Part shown: positions 1 through 7,804 of the stretch, in pieces | Numbering within the stretch: position 1 is the first letter of the stretch | Layout: each line of letters opens with the position of its first letter | Origin: Deltaproteobacteria bacterium | GTDB lineage: Bacteria > Desulfobacterota > Binatia > Binatales > Binataceae | Assembly: GCA_027317185.1 (NCBI GenBank) | Contig: DAHVFB010000020.1 | Span: 1 to 39,554, forward strand | DNA length: 39,554 nucleotides | Reading direction: 5' to 3' | Made by a program: the position numbers and the translations under genes | The notes under the pieces: model-generated | Databases searched by the model: none | Seen by the model: the letters and a program-made list of their open reading frames with translations, nothing else | What the model was told of the DNA's origin: nothing

Positions 1-884
1 TGTTCGAGCCGCTGCGCTTCGAGCAGCCGGTTTTGTGAGCGAAAAAATTCGAGCCGATCGCCGAGCTCAGTCTTGATATTACGGACCGCCACTTCCATCC
101 GATCCGAGGTGGTGACGTAGTGCGACGCCGGGTAGATCGCGACGCTCTGGAGCTTGCGGATAACCTTGCCGCGCAGCGCTTCGATTTCGTATAAAGCCTC
201 GACCTGATCGCCGAAAAACTCGATCCGCACGGCGCGGCTTTCTTCATAAGAGGGAAAGATCTCGACCACATCGCCGCGCACGCGAAAGGTGCCGCGATGG
301 AAGTCGTATTCGTTGCGCTGATATTGAATGTCGACCAGCTTGCGCAGCACGCGATCGCGATCGATGGTCTGGCCCTCTTCGAGAAACACCACGGTCTCGA
401 AATAAATTTCCGGCTCGCCAAGACCATAGATGCATGAGACCGAGGCCACGATCAGGGTGTCGTTGCGTTCCAGCAGCGCCTTGGTGGCCGAATGGCGCAG
501 CTTGTCGATCTCATCGTTGATGCTCGAATCCTTCTCGATATACGTGTCAGTCGAGGGCATGTAAGCCTCGGGCTGATAATAATCGTAGTAGGAAACGAAA
601 TAGCGGACCGCGTTTTCCGGAAACAGGCTTTTGAATTCGTTATAAAGCTGGGCGGCGAGCGTCTTGTTGGGAGCGATCACCAGGCTTGGGCGGTTAACCT
701 TGGCGATCACGTTGGCCATCGTGAAGGTCTTGCCCGAACCGGTCACCCCGAGCAGCACCTGATGTTTGAGCTCGTGATTGATGTTGTTGGCGAGCGCCTC
801 GATCGCGGCCGGCTGATCGCCCTGCGGCGTATAGGCCGAAATCAGTTTAAACCTACCTTCTTTGCCGCGGGCCAGGGACAGCAT
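1..884 (-). CDS. uvrB: UvrABC system protein B (excinuclease subunit UvrB), N-terminal part
   Basis: DNA-damage recognition helicase-like subunit of nucleotide excision repair; it is loaded by UvrA and then recruits UvrC. The reading frame runs off the left edge, so only about 294 N-terminal residues are present (the family is usually 660-700). Visible marks are the opening [17 protein letters not shown], a Walker A motif GVTGSGKT at about residues 43-50, NKTLAAQL, and the DNA-clamping beta-hairpin region with [12 protein letters not shown] followed by [12 protein letters not shown]. The start is the ATG at 884, a few residues before the conserved N-terminus; no clear Shine-Dalgarno is visible. 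It is transcribed away from the OmpA-like gene. A UvrA homologue lies about 7 kb away on the other strand, so the two are not in one operon. Identification is very secure. Confidence 0.97.
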   Translation of the reverse strand, partial: MLSLARGKEGRFKLISAYTPQGDQPAAIEALANNINHELKHQVLLGVTGSGKTFTMANVIAKVNRPSLVIAPNKTLAAQLYNEFKSLFPENAVRYFVSYYDYYQPEAYMPSTDTYIEKDSSINDEIDKLRHSATKALLERNDTLIVASVSCIYGLGEPEIYFETVVFLEEGQTIDRDRVLRKLVDIQYQRNEYDFHRGTFRVRGDVVEIFPSYEESRAVRIEFFGDQVEALYEIEALRGKVIRKLQSVAIYPASHYVTTSDRMEVAVRNIKTELGDRLEFFRSQNRLLEAQRLE

Positions 885-1018
885 TTAAATTAGTTTAGCA
901 GGATCGCCGGCATGTCGAATTGAGCAGTTTGAGCTGAATCGCAAAAAAAATGTAACCGGATATCGGCGGCGGCGTAATACAAGTCGAAGCGAACGAATCA
1001 AAGCTCCGTTTCTCTCAG

Positions 1019-1060
1019 ATCGCGCCACACTGGCACTCTCCCTCCCCGGTGTGGCGCGAT
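1019..1060. repeat. Perfect 12-bp inverted repeat (hairpin)
   Basis: The arms ATCGCGCCACAC (1019-1030) and GTGTGGCGCGAT (1049-1060) are exact reverse complements around an 18-base pyrimidine-rich loop. It lies between two divergent genes, so it is not an obvious terminator for either, and no T-tract follows (only CCATTTT on the plus strand). It could be an operator, an element of the leader RNA, or the end of an unrecognised small transcript. The structure is seen directly; the role is unknown. Confidence 0.6.
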
Positions 1061-1150
1061 CCATTTTCAGCTAACCCTCCGCCACTCACTTTCAGGGATC
1101 GACCGGGCCGGACGATCCTTTCGGATCAAGGAAATTATCCAGCGATGGTG

Positions 1151-1180
1151 TTGCATTTCTACCGAATAGCTAATTATACT
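1151..1180 (+). promoter_or_regulatory. Candidate sigma70 promoter for the OmpA-like gene
   Basis: A -35-like TTGCAT (1151-1156) and a -10-like TATACT (1175-1180, 5 of 6 to consensus) are separated by 18 bases. Transcription would start near 1187 and leave a leader of roughly 200 bases before the OmpA-like start. This is consensus matching by eye only. Confidence 0.3.
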
Positions 1181-1392
1181 TCCTTGCGGTTTTAGGGTCC
1201 GCTCGGCAAATTCCCTACATTTGAGGAGCGGTCTCTCATATCCGCGAGAGAGCTCGGGCCAACTTTTCAGGTCCGCGCGGGGAGGAGCTTGGAGCATCCG
1301 GCCATAGCTGAGCCGGGAATTCACACTAACTACCATTGCCTGATGGGTTGGTCGCCCGCCTACGAGCGGAGGTGATGGGTAAGGAAAGGTCT

Positions 1393-2064
<672 letters not shown>

Positions 2065-2104
2065 GCTGGCCTGACTGGTAGACTGGGTTACGACGTGGTT
2101 TGAC

Positions 2105-2136
2105 GGCCACAACCCCCGGCAACGGGGGTTGTGGCC
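2105..2136 (+). terminator. Perfect 14-bp hairpin with GCAA tetraloop, likely terminator of the OmpA-like gene
   Basis: The arms GGCCACAACCCCCG (2105-2118) and CGGGGGTTGTGGCC (2123-2136) are exact reverse complements closed by a GCAA (GNRA) loop. It starts 40 bases after the OmpA-like stop codon. There is no T-tract after it, so it may end transcription without one or protect the 3' end. It lies just upstream of the next gene and covers a TTG that would otherwise be an upstream start for that gene. Confidence 0.6.
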
Positions 2137-2155
2137 CGGGTGTTGCTGGTGCTGT

Positions 2156-2878
2156 ATGGCTGTGGTTACCGCGTCTTTTATTGGCAGAAGTTCATTAGCC
2201 TTTTTGGCCGGTGCAATCGCGCTGGTGGGCGTTTCCGCCACAGCGCGGGCGCAATCGCTACTGGATAAAGCTATCGCTTCGGGATCCTCGCAGAGCGATA
2301 TCAAAAACACTGCGCCACCGACCGCCGCTGGCGTTACGCTCCAGCCAGGAGGCGCCCTGCATCCGACCTCTGCGGCCAACACCAACGTCCCAGTTCGCCC
2401 ATTGGCATCTATCGGCGATAATCCCAGCCTCCCGTATAGCACTGCCGCTGCGGTATCGAAGCCGGCGTCCCGTCGAGGGGTGCTCAAAGGACATGTGATG
2501 GCGACGCTGCACAAGCTCGATCCTTTGCGCGTGCTTCACGAGCGCAGCTACAAACGCGCCGCCGCGGAATTTCCCGAATTTTGTCATGAATGGCAGCACA
2601 AGCTGCAGGCCCGCCAGCAATACAACCTGACTCGCATCGACTGGCGCGTTGATCATGGGACGGAGAACGGCACCTACGTTGGTTATGGTCCGATAAGTAG
2701 CTGCGTCACTAAGATGTCAGACGGCGGGGTTTCGATCGGGAAGCTCACGTACGACGAATACACCTACATGGTTTCGGGCAAGACGGTCGCCGATGCGCGT
2801 CATGCGCAACCCAAGCCGGTGAGCACCGTGCGCACGCTTGAAATTTTTCGCTTCGACCACAATCGGTGGTTCGAGTAA
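2156..2878 (+). CDS. Exported protein of unknown function
   Basis: About 240 residues. The N-terminus has a typical Sec signal peptide: a short polar start, a hydrophobic core (SLAFLAGAIALVGVSA) and a likely cleavage after ARA-Q. A low-complexity Ala/Pro/Ser region follows to about residue 100. The C-terminal 120 residues look folded, are rich in aromatic residues and hold two Cys (FPEFCHEW and SSCVTKM) that could form a disulfide in the periplasm. No known domain was recognised. The ATG at 2156 was chosen because the upstream in-frame TTG at 2129 lies inside the hairpin and would put Cys-rich residues before the signal peptide. It sits between the OmpA-like gene and the permease gene on the same strand, but the hairpin suggests separate transcription from the former. 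Confidence 0.7.
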   Translation: MAVVTASFIGRSSLAFLAGAIALVGVSATARAQSLLDKAIASGSSQSDIKNTAPPTAAGVTLQPGGALHPTSAANTNVPVRPLASIGDNPSLPYSTAAAVSKPASRRGVLKGHVMATLHKLDPLRVLHERSYKRAAAEFPEFCHEWQHKLQARQQYNLTRIDWRVDHGTENGTYVGYGPISSCVTKMSDGGVSIGKLTYDEYTYMVSGKTVADARHAQPKPVSTVRTLEIFRFDHNRWFE

Positions 2879-3092
2879 AAGCTCGACTCATTTTTTGCCC
2901 CCTCCCCAAGCGGGTAGTGGCTGCCAGTCCCGATTTTCATCGTTATACTTCTTAAGTTCCCTTCCGCTGAGTTTTGCGGGTTGGCTAGATTCCGCTTGCT
3001 TGACACCGCTCGCGTCTCGCCATTGCGAACGCGCTGAGGTATCTACACGGAGTGATCAAGATTTTTGCCCAGACGATCGGTGCGATAAGTCA

Positions 3093-4145
3093 TTGACGAG
3101 CCGAAACGCGCTTTCGACGGTTAGGAGCAGTGCAGCCCCCTTTGCTTCGGCGGCGCTCCTCGCGATGGTCGTGCTGGTAGGCCTCTACCACGTGAAGTGG
3201 GCGCCTTATTGGCGGCTCGTGCCCTCGGTCGCGAGCGGCGGGTATCTCGGCCGGCCCGTTATGCTGATCGGCGCCGAGTCTCCATTGCGAGCCTCGTTCG
3301 ACTATTCCGTGGCCTATGGCAGGTCGATCTGGAAGGCCTTGCTACTCGCACTGATAGTCGGCGCTGGACTTCAGAGCCTGGTGCCGAGCCATTGGCTGAA
3401 CCGCTGGCTGGGTGGCGCCGGTCATCGCGGTCCCGCCCTGGGCGCGATTGCGGCAGTGCCCTCGATGATGTGCACCTGTTGCGCGGCTCCGCTGGCGGTT
3501 GCGCTGGGCCGAAGCGGAGCCTCGGCCGCTGCGGTGGTGGCCTACTGGCTCGGTAATCCGCTGCTCAACCCAGCGGCGCTGATGCTGACCTGGATCGTGC
3601 TAGGCGGAAAATGGGTGGCTCTGCGGGCTTTGGTTTCACTACTTCTGCTTTCGGGTTCGGCGCACCTGGCCCGGCGACACGAGATTGAGTCCACATTACG
3701 ATCTGAATTGATCCCCGAAACGGGATCATCTTCGCTGCGAACCGTCGGCCGCAATTGGTTGGATGCCCTGATGCGGCTATCTCTCGGTCTACTGCCCGAA
3801 TATGCAGTGCTGATCTTCGCCCTGGGTGCATCGCAAGTGTGGCTTTTGCCGCATTTTTCTCCTGGCGCCCCGGATAACCTTGTCTGGTTGGTGGGGATGG
3901 CGGTCGTGGGCACCCTGTTCGCGGTTCCCACCAGCGGCGAAATACCCATCGTGCAAACCATGATGGCCGCAGGCCTCGGCGCGCCCGCCGCGGCGGCTCT
4001 GATGGTAACCTTGCCGGCCTTGAGCCTGCCCTCGCTGGTGATGCTGCACAAGACCTTGCCGGCCCCGTTGCTGATAAAGCTTGGGATCGCAGCGGTGGCG
4101 GCCGGCACCTTGGCGGGACTGTTGGCGATCGCGATCAAAATGTGA
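3093..4145 (+). CDS. Permease of the ArsP/DUF318 (UPF0718) type
   Basis: Polytopic inner-membrane protein with about eight to ten hydrophobic segments in two homologous halves. Each half carries a family-like signature: PSMMCTCCAAPLAVAL followed by AYWLGNPLLNPAAL in the first, and FAVPTSGEIPIVQTMMAAG in the second. The Cys-x-Cys-x-x-P arrangement is typical of PF03773 permeases, some of which export organoarsenicals; the substrate here is not deducible. The frame stays open upstream to 2838, overlapping the previous gene, but that extra 85 residues is low in hydrophobicity and not transporter-like. The TTG at 3093, just ahead of the first membrane segment, is offered as start with low certainty. 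An ATG at 3165 would cut into the first helix. No arsR or arsenic gene is nearby. Confidence 0.75.
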   Translation: MTSRNALSTVRSSAAPFASAALLAMVVLVGLYHVKWAPYWRLVPSVASGGYLGRPVMLIGAESPLRASFDYSVAYGRSIWKALLLALIVGAGLQSLVPSHWLNRWLGGAGHRGPALGAIAAVPSMMCTCCAAPLAVALGRSGASAAAVVAYWLGNPLLNPAALMLTWIVLGGKWVALRALVSLLLLSGSAHLARRHEIESTLRSELIPETGSSSLRTVGRNWLDALMRLSLGLLPEYAVLIFALGASQVWLLPHFSPGAPDNLVWLVGMAVVGTLFAVPTSGEIPIVQTMMAAGLGAPAAAALMVTLPALSLPSLVMLHKTLPAPLLIKLGIAAVAAGTLAGLLAIAIKM

Positions 4146-4187
4146 GGCGGCTTGCGCTCAACAATACGTATTGCCTTCGCACTAAGC

Positions 4188-5405
4188 TTAGTTCAATTCG
4201 CGGCTTGAATAGCCCAATATTCGGCGCGCGATTATCAGCAGATTGATCTGCTGCGTACCCTCGAAAATGTCATTGATCTTGGCGTCACGCATCCATTTTT
4301 CAACCAGAAATTGCCGCGAATAGCCCAGCGGACCGAGCATCTCCACCGCCTTTTGCGTGATTTGGGTGACGGCCAGTCCGGCCTTGGCCTTGGCCATCGA
4401 GGCTTCGAGGCTGTTATGCCGGCCCGCGTCCAGCATCCAGGCCGCCCGCCAGGTCAACAGCCGGGCCACCTTAAGATTCATTTCCATCTCGATGAAATCG
4501 CGCTCGACCGCGGTCAACCGATGCGGCGAGAGGCCATAGCGAACGCTCACCTTGTGATCGCGCAGAAAATCGCGCACGAAATCGAGCGCTGCGCGCCCCA
4601 CTCCAATCGCCATCGCAGCCACGATCGGACGGGTGGCGTCAAAGGTCGCCATCACGTCCTTGAACCCGCGTTCGCGATTCACCTCCGGCTTCCCCAGTAT
4701 ATGGTCGAGCGGAACCCGGCAGTTATCGAACACGATCATCGCGGTGTCCGAGGCGCGAATACCCAGTTTGTTCTCGACCCGCGCCACCGTCATGCCGGAG
4801 GTGCCGTGCGGCACCACGAACGATTTTATGCCGGCTCGTCCCGCGCTTTTGTCGACCGTGGCCCAGACCACGATAAAGCCGCCGGGATGGTCGGCCGCCA
4901 TCGCGCCCGAGGTGCAGAAAATCTTGGTCCCGTTGATTACCCATTGATCGCCGTCGCGCGCGGCGGTGGTGGCGATTGCAGCCGAATCGGAACCACATCC
5001 CGGCTCGGTAATCGCCATCGCACCCCATTTCGGTTTGCCTTCGCGAAACGGCGCGAGAAAACGCTGCTTTTGCTCCGGCGTACCGGCGGCCGCGACCGCC
5101 GCGCCGCCCAATCCGGCGTTGGGCAAAGCCAGAAAAAGTCCGGCGTCGCCCCAGGTCAATTCCTCAGTGGTTGCGATCGTATACAGGTTGCGGGCTTCGT
5201 TTCCGCCACCGCTTTGCTTACGGGAACCCGGCTGGCCCTCGCCGCTAAGGTTCGACGCCGCCCACATGGTTTCGAGAAACTGCCACGGCTTTTCATGCTC
5301 GCGCTCGTCGTATTCCCGCGAGATCGGCCGCATCATCTGTTCGGCGACATTGCGATAGATCTGCAGCCGCTCGACCACCTGCGGCTCAAATTCGAAATCA
5401 ATCAT
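4188..5405 (-). CDS. Acyl-CoA dehydrogenase, catalytically complete subunit
   Basis: FAD flavoprotein of 405 residues that oxidises an acyl-CoA to the 2-enoyl-CoA, passing electrons to ETF. It has the N-terminal helical domain, the flavin-binding signature MAITEPGCGSD, a middle beta-domain, and a C-terminal helical domain with LGPLGYSRQFLVEKWMRDAK. The catalytic base is present as Glu382 in DIFEGTQQI. A polar insertion near residues 54-70 (GEGQPGSRKQSGGGNEAR) is longer than usual. It lies 21 bases downstream of a second acyl-CoA dehydrogenase gene on the same strand, and the two are surely co-transcribed. Substrate chain length cannot be read from the sequence. The two may form one heteromeric enzyme (see findings). 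Confidence 0.93.
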   Translation of the reverse strand: MIDFEFEPQVVERLQIYRNVAEQMMRPISREYDEREHEKPWQFLETMWAASNLSGEGQPGSRKQSGGGNEARNLYTIATTEELTWGDAGLFLALPNAGLGGAAVAAAGTPEQKQRFLAPFREGKPKWGAMAITEPGCGSDSAAIATTAARDGDQWVINGTKIFCTSGAMAADHPGGFIVVWATVDKSAGRAGIKSFVVPHGTSGMTVARVENKLGIRASDTAMIVFDNCRVPLDHILGKPEVNRERGFKDVMATFDATRPIVAAMAIGVGRAALDFVRDFLRDHKVSVRYGLSPHRLTAVERDFIEMEMNLKVARLLTWRAAWMLDAGRHNSLEASMAKAKAGLAVTQITQKAVEMLGPLGYSRQFLVEKWMRDAKINDIFEGTQQINLLIIARRILGYSSRELN

Positions 5406-5426
5406 GATCGACTCTCATCCCGCCGC

Positions 5427-6521
5427 TTAAACGATTGCGATTGCATCGAGCGCCGCCAGCCCCCGCGCATTGCGCAACCACAGCTCCACCGGATGCTCCC
5501 GGATGTAACCGTGGCCGCCCAGCACCTGCACCGCATTGTCGGTCACCTTGAGCGCGGCTGCCGCCGCATATTGTTTGGCCAGGTAGCTTTCGATCGCGGC
5601 ATCCTCGCCGCGATCCAGATGCCAGCCGGCTTCCCATGCCAACAGCCGCATCGCATCGACCTCGATCGCCATCTCGGCCAGCATAAAGGCGATCGCCTGT
5701 TTGGTGGCGATCGGCGCGCCGAACGCCTTGCGTTCTTTGGCGTAATCGCGCGCATACTCGAAGGCCGCGCGCGCCACTCCCGCCGCAATTGCCGCCGTCG
5801 CCACCCGCATTTCGCTGGTGAGGCGGACGACGCCGGACGCCGCATCGCTGCCCAGCCGCGCCTCAGCCGGCAACCGGCACGCGGTCAGCGTGATCTCATG
5901 GGTCGCCAGGCCCTTGAGTCCCATGTTCTTTTCACGCTCTGAGATTTCAAGTCCCGGAGTCTCCCGCGGCACGATGAACGCGGCCACTTCCGATCCCGCG
6001 CCGGCATAAACGAGGATAAATTCCGCTTCGCGCGCCAGCGGCACGAAACACTTGACGCCATCGAGCAGCCATTCGCCATGCTTGGCGACCGCGCGCGTCG
6101 AAAGCGAGGCTAAATCGAAATCGAAGCGCGGCTCGGTGAGCGCGGCGCTGGCGGCGATGAAGCCTGACCCGGCGAAATGGCCCAGAAATCGATCGCGTTG
6201 GCTCGCCGTCCCCAACTCCAGAATCGGAAAGGCGAACAGTCGCGGACTCAGAAGATGGGCCGCCAGCGCGAGATCGCCCCACGCCAGCTCCTCGACGATC
6301 ATTGCACCGGTGACGGCTGAGCGGTCGGCGCCATCGCCGCCATATTGCTCGGGCAGCCAGGTCCGCAGCAATCCAAGCTGCGCGACTTTTTCGGCGACGC
6401 TGGCGGGGATCGTCCCGCCCTCGTCCACCGCGCGCGCCACCGGCCGCAGTTCGTCGCGCGCGAAGCCGGCGACGCTCTCGCGCATCATCTGTTGTTCTTC
6501 AGTGGGGTCGAAGCTGATCAT
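5427..6521 (-). CDS. Acyl-CoA dehydrogenase-like subunit lacking the catalytic glutamate
   Basis: Acyl-CoA dehydrogenase fold of 364 residues, beginning ISFDPTEEQQMMRESVAGFA as is normal for the family and keeping the C-terminal helical domain with VQVLGGHGYIREHPVELW. It ends RNARGLAALDAIAIV, where active relatives have R-DAR-x-L-x-x-Y-EGT-x-EI: the catalytic Glu aligns with Asp359, the Gly-Thr is lost and the usual 25-30 residue C-terminal tail is missing. The mid-domain flavin signature is also weak (AASAALTEPRFDFDLA). Gene order puts it first in a two-gene operon with the complete paralogue. This pattern recalls the paired FadE proteins of actinobacterial steroid catabolism (for example ChsE1-ChsE2), in which only one subunit supplies the base. 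An independent inactive or altered-specificity enzyme is the alternative. Confidence 0.88.
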   Translation of the reverse strand: MISFDPTEEQQMMRESVAGFARDELRPVARAVDEGGTIPASVAEKVAQLGLLRTWLPEQYGGDGADRSAVTGAMIVEELAWGDLALAAHLLSPRLFAFPILELGTASQRDRFLGHFAGSGFIAASAALTEPRFDFDLASLSTRAVAKHGEWLLDGVKCFVPLAREAEFILVYAGAGSEVAAFIVPRETPGLEISEREKNMGLKGLATHEITLTACRLPAEARLGSDAASGVVRLTSEMRVATAAIAAGVARAAFEYARDYAKERKAFGAPIATKQAIAFMLAEMAIEVDAMRLLAWEAGWHLDRGEDAAIESYLAKQYAAAAALKVTDNAVQVLGGHGYIREHPVELWLRNARGLAALDAIAIV

Positions 6522-6569
6522 CTTCAGTCAGCCAGGGCAGCTCGTGTATGCATCGCTATCTTCAATCCT

Positions 6570-6722
6570 TCAACCGCCGCGCTTGCGTTCGCGGCGCAGC
6601 TTTTCATCTTCGCGCGCACGGCGATATTGCTTCTCATCCACGTGGGTTTGCGGCGGCGGCGGAATCGGTTTGCGCACCCGCGAGCGTGGCGATTTACCGG
6701 ATTTCTTACGCGCTGGAGCCAT
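6570..6722 (-). CDS. Small basic protein, 50 residues, translationally coupled to the YfiH-type gene
   Basis: The ATG at 6722 opens a 50-codon frame that overlaps the last 17 bases of the upstream YfiH/LACC1-type gene in another frame. The product begins MAPARKKSGKSPRSRVRK, continues with four prolines in IPPPPQTHVDE, and ends in a charged helix rich in Arg, Glu and Lys. The composition is that of a nucleic-acid- or ribosome-binding peptide, but no family is recognised. It has no separate Shine-Dalgarno, and the stop-start overlap suggests coupling to the upstream gene. The next gene downstream (the Asp-variant acyl-CoA dehydrogenase) begins 48 bases further on, so all could share a transcript. 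A spurious frame remains possible. Confidence 0.5.
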   Translation of the reverse strand: MAPARKKSGKSPRSRVRKPIPPPPQTHVDEKQYRRAREDEKLRRERKRGG

Positions 6723-7467
6723 CGTCAAAACCAACGAAACTGAATTGCAATCCGCACGGACCCTGCGCCGCCCGGCGGGAAAAGAAGCGATCCGCCGCGC
6801 AACGGGTACAGGGACCCACCAGCTCGATCGACGCGCAATTCATTCCCGCTTCGATAAGCTGCGCGTTGATCACGCCGCGCAAATCGAGCATCAATTTTCC
6901 CGGCTTGCCCGGCCGCAGGCAGGCGCTCGCGAACCGATATCGTTGACCAAAGCGCACGCCGAGTTCCTCATCGACTTCATAACAGCACTGACCAATCGCC
7001 GGACCGATCAAGGCCCGCATCCGATCGCGATTCGCCCCCGCTGCAACCATCAGCTTAACCGCGCTAGCGGCGATTCCCGCTAGCGTTCCGCGCCATCCGG
7101 CATGAAACGCTCCGGCTATTCGCTGTTGCGGATCGATCATCAATAACGGTACGCAGTCGGCGGTAAAAACACCAACCGTGATTCCGGGAATGGTGGCGAT
7201 TGCGCCGTCGCCGGTCAGCCGTGCGCCGTCGTAGCGACCATCGAGCAGGTGAATTTCGGTCCCGTGGACCTGATGCAGCCGGACGATTGTGCGCGCGGGA
7301 CCGATCTCCGCGATCGCCCGCCGCCAGTTCTCGGCCACCGCCGCCGGATCGTCATCGTTATGCCCGGCGAGGTTGAGGGTGGCGAAGCGGTCGCGGCTGA
7401 CGCCGCCGGTGCGCCCGAAGAATCCGTGCCTTAAACCCGGCGCAATCCACGCGCCGGAACGAACCAT
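6706..7467 (-). CDS. Polyphenol oxidase / purine nucleoside phosphorylase family protein (YfiH/LACC1 type)
   Basis: About 253 residues of the PF02578 fold (YfiH, YlmD, LACC1). Members long annotated as laccases have been shown to act as zinc-dependent purine nucleoside phosphorylases and adenosine deaminases; in several bacteria the gene also affects peptidoglycan quality. The metal-site signature is complete: RLHQVHGTE, FTADCVPLL and FHAGWRGT supply the conserved His, Cys and His, and IGPAIGQCCYEV follows. The frame is open up to 7587, but that would overlap the divergent small gene at 7573. The ATG at 7467 sits just before the conserved GLRHGFFGRTGG and is preceded by an AGGTG, so it is preferred. 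The 50-residue gene overlaps its 3' end. Confidence 0.88.
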   Translation of the reverse strand: MVRSGAWIAPGLRHGFFGRTGGVSRDRFATLNLAGHNDDDPAAVAENWRRAIAEIGPARTIVRLHQVHGTEIHLLDGRYDGARLTGDGAIATIPGITVGVFTADCVPLLMIDPQQRIAGAFHAGWRGTLAGIAASAVKLMVAAGANRDRMRALIGPAIGQCCYEVDEELGVRFGQRYRFASACLRPGKPGKLMLDLRGVINAQLIEAGMNCASIELVGPCTRCAADRFFSRRAAQGPCGLQFSFVGFDDGSSA

Positions 7468-7572
7468 TTCGATAGTGGACACCTGCTGTGCGATATTTTC
7501 CAATTCGGTTGTCCGGGGTTTCGAAGATAACTTATAATCGATTGTTTTGGAATTTGATCTTTCGAGCACCCT

Positions 7573-7794
7573 ATGAACGGTTATCAATATTTAATCGAAC
7601 GCAACCGCCTGATGCAGAGGCTGGAAGAAAACCTGAACAAGCTCGCCGAGATGCCCCGCGATCGGCGCGAGGCGGAACAGAAGCGGCTGCAGGCCGATTT
7701 TGATATCAAGCTGCGGGGACTCTATGCGCAGGTGGCCGAGGAATATCCCGGCGAGCGGCGCAAGAAAGCCCGGCCTATGAGCGATCCTGGTTAG
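7573..7794 (+). CDS. Small coiled-coil protein upstream of the uvrA homologue
   Basis: A 73-residue soluble protein, strongly charged, with a continuous helical heptad pattern (LIERNRLMQRLEENLNKLAE then a Arg/Glu/Gln-rich stretch) and a basic tail. No domain was recognised. Its stop codon at 7792-7794 lies within the Shine-Dalgarno AGGAG of the following uvrA homologue and the gap is 10 bases, so the two are very likely co-transcribed and perhaps coupled. It starts divergently from the YfiH-type gene. The function cannot be told. Confidence 0.6.
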   Translation: MNGYQYLIERNRLMQRLEENLNKLAEMPRDRREAEQKRLQADFDIKLRGLYAQVAEEYPGERRKKARPMSDPG

Positions 7795-7804
7795 GAGCGG
7801 GCGT

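Larger units (their letters stand above)
885..1374. other. Intergenic region between uvrB and the OmpA-like gene
   Basis: This is a gene-free stretch of about 490 bases between divergently transcribed genes. It holds a perfect 12-bp inverted repeat (1019-1060) and a plausible sigma70-type promoter facing the OmpA-like gene (1151-1180). A minus-strand open frame of 89 codons (1067-1336) has no recognisable motif and is not called. No SOS-type operator was recognised near the uvrB start. Confidence 0.6.

Noticed and set aside
1067..1336. 89-codon minus-strand frame upstream of the OmpA-like gene
   Set aside because: No motif, no Shine-Dalgarno, and it covers the likely promoter of the OmpA-like gene.
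4311..5942. A 543-codon plus-strand open frame
   Set aside because: It is antisense across both acyl-CoA dehydrogenase genes, has no domain pattern and Arg/His-rich composition typical of shadow frames in high-GC DNA.
6052..7083. A 343-codon plus-strand open frame
   Set aside because: It is antisense to the acyl-CoA dehydrogenase-like and YfiH-type genes, whose motifs are clear; composition is low-complexity Ser/Arg.
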